From the NCBI GenBank assembly GCA_016800925.1, contig JABCPU010000248.1, positions 37,116 to 101,115 of the forward strand: a stretch of 64,000 nt of DNA, read 5' to 3'. The stretch is from Suillus spraguei (Eukaryota > Basidiomycota > Agaricomycetes > Boletales > Suillaceae). The notes under the pieces were generated by a model that made no database searches, was not told the origin of the DNA, and saw only the letters and a list, made by a program, of their open reading frames with translations. The translations under genes were made by a program, and so were the position numbers. Shown here in pieces: positions 57,557-64,000 of the stretch. Position 1 is the first letter of the stretch, and every line of letters begins with the position of its first letter.

Positions 57557-59636
57557 CAATCCTGCCTGCAACGGGCTCCCTCGATCCCTCACGCACGATC
57601 GAGAGCACTGCATGCAACCGGGAGGAGGTATGGAGGGCAAAGCTCCATGGGGGCAACCACGAGGTGATCGAGGAGGTAGAAGGAAGGACACGTCCGCAGT
57701 TGCAACGGAAACCAAGCCGGTCGCCAATGCCAACACCTCTGCGCCTCCCTCAGTTCCACCCGAGACGTCGGCTCTTTCGCTTGCACCCACACACAGCCGT
57801 GATTGGTCTTGTGCTCTCATCGAGGACCTTGACCCTAACTGCATTCCTTCAAACGACGATCTGGCTTGCATAGCGAATCAAACGCTGTCCACGATTCTCG
57901 ACTCAGGAACGACCTCCACCCTCATCACACGCAGGGAGCATTTCTGGACCTTCAATGCCAACACGAATGTCACCGTTAAAACGGCTAACCACGGCACATT
58001 GCCGACATCGGGCAGAGGCGATTGTGTGGCCGACCTTATTGTTGGAGGTCGCACCCAGCGTATCCGGTTGAAAGACTGCCTGCATGCACCGGGCGCACTA
58101 ATCAATCTGATGTCAGTAGGCCGGATGCTGAGTAAAGGCTGGGAGTGCAACTTTAAACCCTCCCCACCTCGCTGCCAGCTCATCTTTCGCCACACCGTGC
58201 TTGGCGATGTTCCTTTACAAGGAAACCTCGTCTTCCTCGATCTTCGGTTCATTCCACCGCAGGAGCCTTCACCCCATCTCGAAATGACGGCATTCGCTAA
58301 GGTACCCTTATCTTGGGATCTCTGGCACGCAAGGTTAGGTCATCCGGGCGGGAATGCAGTTAAACGACTTCCCCATTTCGCAACAGGCACCAAAGTCGAT
58401 ACAACACACCCGCTTCGCACGTGTGAACCTTGTATTATGGCAAAACACCCACGCAAGCCTTATCCTCCATCCAGCACGCCTCGCGCAGCCCACCTCCTTG
58501 ACCTCATCCACTCAGACCTTTGCGGTCCTTTTCCTGTCAGCACCCCACACGGCAAGCTATACTTCATCATTTTCGTCGACGACCACAGCAACCTACTTGG
58601 TCTTCAGCTGCTCGCAACGAAGGATCAGGCACTGGAAGCCTGGGAGATGACGAAGAGACGCTGGGAAAACAAGTCAGGTCGCACAGTAAAAGTCTTTCGC
58701 TCTGACAATGGGGGTGAATTCCTCAATGCAGCGTTCACTCAGGCTCTCGCCTCTGCAGGGATCGAGCGTCAGCTCTCTGCTCCATACGCTCATCAGCAAA
58801 ACGGAAAGGCAGAGCGGGCACTTCGCACTATTGAGGGACGGATGTTCGCCCTACTAGAAACCGCCAATCTCCCACCAACTCTATGGGGTGAAGCGGCGCT
58901 CACCATCTGTTATCTCTGGAACAGAACAGAATCCTCCACCTTGCCTCCAGGTGTCACGCCTTACGAAATCCTTAACGGACGCAAGCCTGATCTTTCTCAC
59001 CTTCGTGTCTGGGGCGCTCGTTGCTTTGCACGTGTCCCAACCGAACTGCAGGTGAAGTTAGGTCCCCATTCTCGCAGTGCCTACTTCATGGGCTACCCTG
59101 ACGGCACCAAAGCCTATCGTCTTCGTGACAAGGACACTGGCACTTTCTTTAACGCACGCGACGTCCTTTTTGACGAGAATTTCTCGTCCGTCTCGCATGC
59201 TAACGCAGGTTCCGACAGCGACGACGATGAACTTCCCCAAGCCTCCCTGTTACCATCTGCAATCATCCCCATCCAAACTACCGCGTCTCTCCCCACGGCA
59301 CCAACCATTCAACCTCCCCTGCGCAACGACGTTCCACACGGTCTTAAGATACCCACCAAGGCGGGTCAACTGTACTCTGAGGAACTTGCCGCCTCCAAAG
59401 CCCGTCTGTTGTCACTGCGTGAGGCACGGGCGGGTCGTACCTTGGGTGAGGGGGTGCCGGATGGCTCACGCGAGGGGGTGCCCGACGTTACAGAAGTTGC
59501 AGAAGACCCATCGAGGACGTTGAACCCAACTTGGACGTCACCGAGCTCATGGCTAACGTGGTCATTGAAGAACAGGCCCACGTCGCGATCAGAAGCAATC
59601 AGAAACGGAACCCACATAATCCTGACTACGATCTAA
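57510..59636 (+). CDS. copia gag end, protease and integrase
   Basis: 708 codons. In order: a variant zinc knuckle CDNPACNGLPRSLTHDREHC (C-x4-C-x8-H-x4-C), aspartic protease STILDSGTTSTLITRREHF, the GAG-pre-integrase finger LWHARLGHPGG and CEPCIMAKHPRKP (H..C-x2-C), then the DDE integrase core (LIHSDLCGPF, VFRSDNGGEFLNAAF, PYAHQQNGKAERALRTIEGR; catalytic D, D, E present) and WGARCFARVP. A base is missing in a C-run near 59508, after which the proper frame is the next one. Confidence 0.92.
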   Translation: MGYGFTSTTPKGVSCDNPACNGLPRSLTHDREHCMQPGGGMEGKAPWGQPRGDRGGRRKDTSAVATETKPVANANTSAPPSVPPETSALSLAPTHSRDWSCALIEDLDPNCIPSNDDLACIANQTLSTILDSGTTSTLITRREHFWTFNANTNVTVKTANHGTLPTSGRGDCVADLIVGGRTQRIRLKDCLHAPGALINLMSVGRMLSKGWECNFKPSPPRCQLIFRHTVLGDVPLQGNLVFLDLRFIPPQEPSPHLEMTAFAKVPLSWDLWHARLGHPGGNAVKRLPHFATGTKVDTTHPLRTCEPCIMAKHPRKPYPPSSTPRAAHLLDLIHSDLCGPFPVSTPHGKLYFIIFVDDHSNLLGLQLLATKDQALEAWEMTKRRWENKSGRTVKVFRSDNGGEFLNAAFTQALASAGIERQLSAPYAHQQNGKAERALRTIEGRMFALLETANLPPTLWGEAALTICYLWNRTESSTLPPGVTPYEILNGRKPDLSHLRVWGARCFARVPTELQVKLGPHSRSAYFMGYPDGTKAYRLRDKDTGTFFNARDVLFDENFSSVSHANAGSDSDDDELPQASLLPSAIIPIQTTASLPTAPTIQPPLRNDVPHGLKIPTKAGQLYSEELAASKARLLSLREARAGRTLGEGVPDGSREGVPDVTEVAEDPSRTLNPTWTSPSSWLTWSLKNRPTSRSEAIRNGTHIILTTI

Positions 59637-61207
59637 GCATTCCCCCAGCCACTTACGAGGAAGCCATGAAACGGCCAGATCATGCTCGCTGGCTCGCCGC
59701 GATGAAGGCCGAACTTCAAACGATGAAAGACATGAATGTCTACGAGTTGACGACACTTCCAGCAGGGCGCAAAGCTATAGGGAATAGATGGGTATTAGAA
59801 TTCAAGGAGGATAATAAGGGGGGCCAGTTCAGAAGGCGCGTCTAGTGGCGCAAGGGTTTTCACAGGTTCCAGGAGTCGACTACGGCGCAACGTTCGCTCC
59901 AGTCATCAAGACCGCTTCAGTCAGATTCATCGCGGCACTGGCATGTCGCAACAACTGGGAGCTGGACACGTTCGACGCTCGACGAGCGTTTCTATGGGGC
60001 GTATTGAAGGAAGAGATTTTACATGAGGCAGCCAAAAGGGTTTGAAGAAGGTGACTGGGCGATGCTCGTCTGGAAGATGCTGAGGACCATTTACGGCCTC
60101 AAGCAATCGGCCATGGAATGGTACGAACAGGTACGCGCTGTCATGACAGAACTCGGGTTCACGCGATGCGCTGTCGACTACGCCGTCTTCATATACGACA
60201 AGAACACCACTGGCCAACGAATCTATTGCGTCGTCGGATGGCACGTCGACGACGGCATGGGCACCTCTAACTCTAAATCCTTCCTCCTCCACGTCAAAGG
60301 TCGCATAGCCCAACGATTCGGCATCAAAGACCTTGGTGCCATTCAGCGTTTCCTCGGAATACAATTCGAACGCAATCGCACAACACGCCAACTCTGGATG
60401 CATCAAGGGGAGTATATTAGCTACCTACTGAACGAGTACGATCTACTCGACTGCAACCCCGTTCAACTTCCTCTAGACGCCCACCATCCTTTCGGCCGTG
60501 ACTCAGACACCTACGACGACATCCCTAATCTCCCTACGCGCTACCGCAAGATCGTGGGCGAGCTCCTGTACCTTGCAGTATGCACCAGAGCGGATATCGC
60601 GTTTGCAGTTAACTCCTTGGCCCAGCACAACGCTCAACCCGCCCCACGTTACTACGCAGCAGCTAAACGCCTCCTGCGTTACCTAAGCGGAACCCTCAAC
60701 CTTCGTGCGCATTTCGGAGGGGAAAGAGCAGACGAAGGATTGCACGCATTTTGCGATGCAGACTGGGCAAGTTGCGCGGAGGATAGACTCTCCATATCTG
60801 GGTATGCCTGGTTCTTCGCAGGAGGATTAATCGCACACGTATCCAAGAAGCAAACCACTCACGCTCTCTCCTCCACGGAAGCTGAGTATATGGCGGTCAC
60901 TCATGTCTTGCAGGAGGGCCTCTGGCTCAAGTCGTTCATCACCGAGCTCCACATCCCACTACTCTTCCCCATCGCCATCTACATGGACAACACGGGTGCG
61001 ATTTCATTGTCCAAGGAAGCCAAGAACCATATACGATCCAAGCACATCGACATTCGCTACCATTTCATTCGCGAATGGATCGAAAAAGGAGTTTTCCTCC
61101 CGTATTGGCTTCCGTCTCACAAGAACATCGCTGACATCCTAACAAAAGCACTCGCACGCCCTCTACTTGCAAAGCATGTCGCAGGCCTTCAGTTGGTGTT
61201 TCGGTGA
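59531..61207 (+). CDS. copia reverse transcriptase and RNase H, three frames
   Basis: 59531-59845 has ATYEEAMKRPDHARWLAAMK and IGNRWVLEFKED; a missing base near 59828 moves to 59845-60045 (GFSQVPGVDYGATFAPVIK, FDARRAFLWGVLKEEI); an extra T near 60017 moves to 60023-61207 (LRTIYGLKQSAMEWYEQV, VGWHVDDGMGT with the YVDD-position Asp pair as HVDD, GELLYLAVCTRADIAFAVN, RNase H CDADWASCAEDRLSISGY, SSTEAEYMAV, KHIDIRYHFIREWI). The RT motif has HVDD in place of YVDD, as in some fungal copia. Stop at 61207. Confidence 0.9.
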
Positions 61208-61213
61208 GGGGTG
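61203..61213 (+). promoter_or_regulatory. copia polypurine tract
   Basis: GGTGAGGGGTG lies directly before the 3' LTR, overlapping the pol stop region. Inferred from position and purine content. Confidence 0.6.
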
Positions 61214-61565
61214 TGTAGGCTTTTTACCTTTAGTCATTCAATTTCCTTCTTGACGTTATCACCATCAACACCACATGCAGTATCGTCCTTGGCATCTTCC
61301 TTTACTTCTTGACCATACGAGTACTCTCCGCATGTCGTTTCCCCCGGTCTCGTTATCTACCGGTACTTAATCTTGCTCGTTTCGTATCACACCTCAGTAT
61401 TGTTCCAAGTGACTTACTGAGGTGTGCAGACTCTATCTTGCTCGTATCTCACACATACTGATTAGTACACTAGCGCGTCTCCCCGCTAGGTACATAACAT
61501 GAATATAGTATTGTTCCAAGTGACTTACTGAGCGCGTCTCCCCGCTAGTTCGGCTACTTCGTATA
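61214..61565 (+). repeat. 3' LTR of the copia element
   Basis: 352 bp, same as the 5' LTR apart from one extra C in a C-run. It ends three bases before the KDZ start codon. Confidence 0.96.
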
Positions 61566-61568
61566 TCC

Positions 61569-64000
61569 ATGACTCTAACTAACTCCCGGAACACTCGTAA
61601 AGCTCAACTCGTATGCTCTGGCCTCGGGCAACACTTTGTAAGTCCGAGGAAAGCCAGAGACAAGAGGAAAACGCAAACACTCGTGGCATTGCCTGGCGCG
61701 GAACTCAAGCGTCGTCATCTACTTGCTCAAATGCAACGCCTCATGGATCCTACATCATCCCAAACATTGTGTTCTCCTCGTACCACACTGGGTGGTCCCT
61801 CTGGTGAAGCAGACAACATGAACACGCACAATTTTGATTTCACAGGCGCTGAAGACCAAATGTCGGAGGAAGTCTCTTCTGATAGGCTCACAGACATAGA
61901 GACAAGTCCACGCAAGCGGCGCATTCTCCCCGATAAATCGACAGATACATTATACGCCAACTGGCAGAAGCTTATACCCACCCTCGTTGACCCGCAATTG
62001 AGTTATTATGCTCGAACTCTTGGGCAAGCCTTGGAGAAAACTCACGATGTGATCTCAGCATGCGGGACTCACACATGCGCTCATAAAAGGACGAATATGT
62101 TGTGTTTATTCTTCGATAGCAAGTACTTACATTTTTTCCTATTGCCTAATCTAACGAGTGCAATGTCAACAGGATTTGTATCAATCGACGTACTGAGCTG
62201 CGAATGCTCCAGCCTTGCGCAGGTCCTCCTTCATCATGGGTTATTCCCTACTTCACCTTCACAACCTCGTATGGCAGTCTCAGTGGATCTACTGTCGTTT
62301 TATCGAGCACTCTTTGAGCGTTCTTGTGATGCAATCAACGCTCTGGCATCCGCGCTCAAAACCCACTATTCACGCCGAGGGTTTCAAGTCACTGACGCAC
62401 GGGTAAGATCTATTTGTCTTGTATTAATGTTACTAAACTATTTCAGGGTGAACTTGTGCAGGAACCCTTTCGTCGCGGTCTGGGCCATGCCGTACAGTGG
62501 TACGATGTCCTACAGGTCGAAATCGAACGCCAAGTCGACACAGTTCTCCAACAAAGTCGAGACCGTGTGGCCAACCTCCAACCACCCCAACCACACCACC
62601 TCAAAGTTCAGATTCAATTGTCTTACACCGTGGGCGATGTGCACCACTCCTTGCACAGCGCTGTCCGGCATGTTTTGGCGGCACACTATTTCGGCCGACC
62701 CATTGAACAAGGTGGGAGACATACATGTCGCTACGGATGGTAATTTCCATCATCGTCACCGGCGTTCTGCGGGTGACTGTCCTCGTTTCTATGAGCCAAC
62801 TTACTTCCTTTCCAAGCAATTTGTTGATGCAGTCGGGCGCCGAATCAATGCACAACGTAAGCGACCAGCAAAGGCACACGCGCCCCTTGTCCCTGATGAA
62901 AGCTATCGACCTATGTGAGAATGCATACGAAAGCTGCCGACGGAAGAAACAAAAGGCCGCTATGGACAGCTTTGACGACACAGGCATAATGGCGCTTATT
63001 TGCCGTCATGATATTCCTCTTTTTTTTGCTAACATCGATACCCCTGGCGAGCACAGAAGTACTCTGTTGCGCTGATTGAACACTTGTTCACATTGCTCCC
63101 TCTCAAGCCACGGTCGTGACTCTCTACGACGTCGGCTGTGTTCTTGCACGGTCCCTTTCAAAGGTACGTACATGATCTTAATTACATTCACTTGCTGATT
63201 ATACCCAGTTCGAGATTCTCCCTCAGGATGTGTTATTGCGCCTGCGCTTCGCAACTACAGCCATGCACGCGTATGGCCATGAATGGGCCTGTCAACTGGT
63301 GCACAATCCACGGATGTGCATTGGCATGGGGTTATCTGACGGCGAGGGACTGAGCGGTTGTGGTCGCGATTCATTCGCCTGATAGGTGTCGAAAGATCAT
63401 CATCGGTACGTTACATGATATTGTACGCTAACATATATGTACTAATACTTTAATTCACTTAGCGTCAGCGCCGTATTTGGTTAATTGACCGCCAAGCGAC
63501 TGCGATAGGATCTGAGATGAAAGATGACCTCGGTGACTGGATTAAACGCCGTTTGAAACGGGGCATCAAGGACCAGGGTTCTGTGGCACTCGATGCTATC
63601 AACCGTTGTGAAACATCTGTGGAGGACCTACAGGCTCAGTGGGCTGACCAACGACAATCACAACTCTCAATTCGCGCTCGTGAGTAACCATACAATGTGC
63701 GCACAACGAGTAGTTCTGCTAAAGATGTCTTCAGATGCTCCTGCTCGCCTCCGAAAAGAACTTGACACTGTTCTGGCTCTACAATCGATTTGGATGCCTC
63801 TGATCGAGCCTTGCAGGCTACAAGGACTACGCTAGAGAAGGACGCAGCATCCGGTGATACCCTCGATGTCCTCGAGAGCCTACAGAGGGGCCATGATCGT
63901 CTCATGGCCAAAGTCGAAGCACTGTATTCTTCTCTAAATGTACACGACAGATTTCCCGAGCTCGATGGAGTCAATCTGGACTTCGTCCGTGTACTTCTTA
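61569..64000 (+). pseudogene. KDZ-superfamily (CxC1-like) transposase, 5' part, runs off the window
   Basis: Starts MTLTNSRNTRKAQLVCSGLG. Recognisable pieces: LFPTSPSQPRMAVSVDLLSF and YRALFERSCDAINALASALK (about 62240-62360), a 50-nt intron at 62404-62447, EPFRRGLGHAVQWYDVL, RCPACFGGTLF, VGDIHVATDGNFHHRHRRSA, DDTGIMALICRHDIPLFFAN (a conserved core segment), LYDVGCVLARSL, FATTAMHAYGHEWACQLVHN, LSDGEG, RRIWLIDRQATAIGSEM, ARLRKELDTVLALQ. At least six single-base shifts break the frame, and GLSDGEG loses its ERLW continuation to another frame. The copia insertion sits at its ATG. Either it is decaying or the indels are sequencing errors. Confidence 0.82.

Larger units (their letters stand above)
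56267..61565 (+). mobile_element. Ty1/copia retrotransposon, near-identical LTRs
   Basis: LTRs are 56267-56617 (351 bp) and 61214-61565 (352 bp). The only difference I see is one C in a C-run. Target duplication TCCAT is at 56262-56266 and 61566-61570. Order gag, protease, integrase, RT, RNase H identifies copia. Four frame breaks (57540, 59508, 59828, 60017) all fall at short homopolymers. The insertion point is the start codon of the KDZ gene. Confidence 0.96.

Noticed and set aside
57500..57560. Programmed +1 frameshift between copia gag and pol
   Set aside because: The other frame breaks in the element are equally at homopolymers and cannot all be programmed, so an indel is the simpler reading; left as possible only.

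Overview
The window looks like a transposon-rich, gene-poor stretch of an Agaricomycete (mushroom-type basidiomycete) genome. The evidence is recognisable basidiomycete-like housekeeping genes with many 45-60 nt GT-AG introns (RPN7, AP-3 sigma, XRN1, SEC23, GMP synthase and others), two KDZ-superfamily transposases of the CxC1- and CxC2-like kinds, a chromodomain Ty3/gypsy element, a Ty1/copia element of fungal type and a Tc1 element. No rRNA, tRNA or CRISPR was seen. Assignments come from reading translations and known family motifs; no database search was run.

Layout. 1-8000: pieces of cellular genes (REV1 5' piece, a Cys/His-motif hypothetical, a decayed RPN7, part of AP-3 sigma) around an 855-bp perfect inverted repeat (2540-4669). 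8465-9050: a 151-bp tandem repeat cut by an LTR. 9051-9890: 3' end of a gypsy element. 9970-13860: a 48-bp minisatellite that reverses orientation near 12050, with a solo LTR inside it and a 190-bp hairpin beside it. 13865-16200: an 85-bp and then an 11-bp tandem repeat, the latter holding an apparently intact Tc1 element. 16327-23850: LTR-like pieces and a CxC2-like KDZ relic broken by two nested solo LTRs. 24112-31619: a complete-length gypsy chromovirus on the minus strand, itself inserted in an older gag-bearing element (31625-34435) that also carries an LTR complex. 34560-36330: a 47-bp minisatellite. 36390-38693: a TTTTGC/TATCG-rich repeat block with G-runs.

39115-55890 is a mosaic of gene pieces, nearly all truncated and some joined with almost no spacer. 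In order they are amidase with an EGF-like gene piece inside it, SEC23, HARS, choline/ethanolamine phosphotransferase, a Furry/Mor2-type N-terminal piece, XRN1 without its catalytic N-terminus, a hypothetical, an MFS transporter, a hypothetical, and GMP synthase without its N-terminus. Introns are kept, so these are DNA-level copies, not retrocopies. 56267-61565 is a young copia element with 5-bp target duplications, inserted at the start codon of a CxC1-like KDZ transposase that runs off the window.

The genes do not form a pathway. The window records repeated insertion, fragment duplication and decay. Most nonsense changes seen are CGA to TGA or TGG to TAG/TGA, which is the C-to-T signature of methylation or RIP-like decay. 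Single-base frameshifts, by contrast, fall mostly in short homopolymers, so some may be sequencing error. The strongest leads are the self-priming chromovirus with an extra zinc-knuckle ORF downstream of the integrase, the two unrelated minisatellites that share one 19-bp core, and the fused gene-fragment mosaic.
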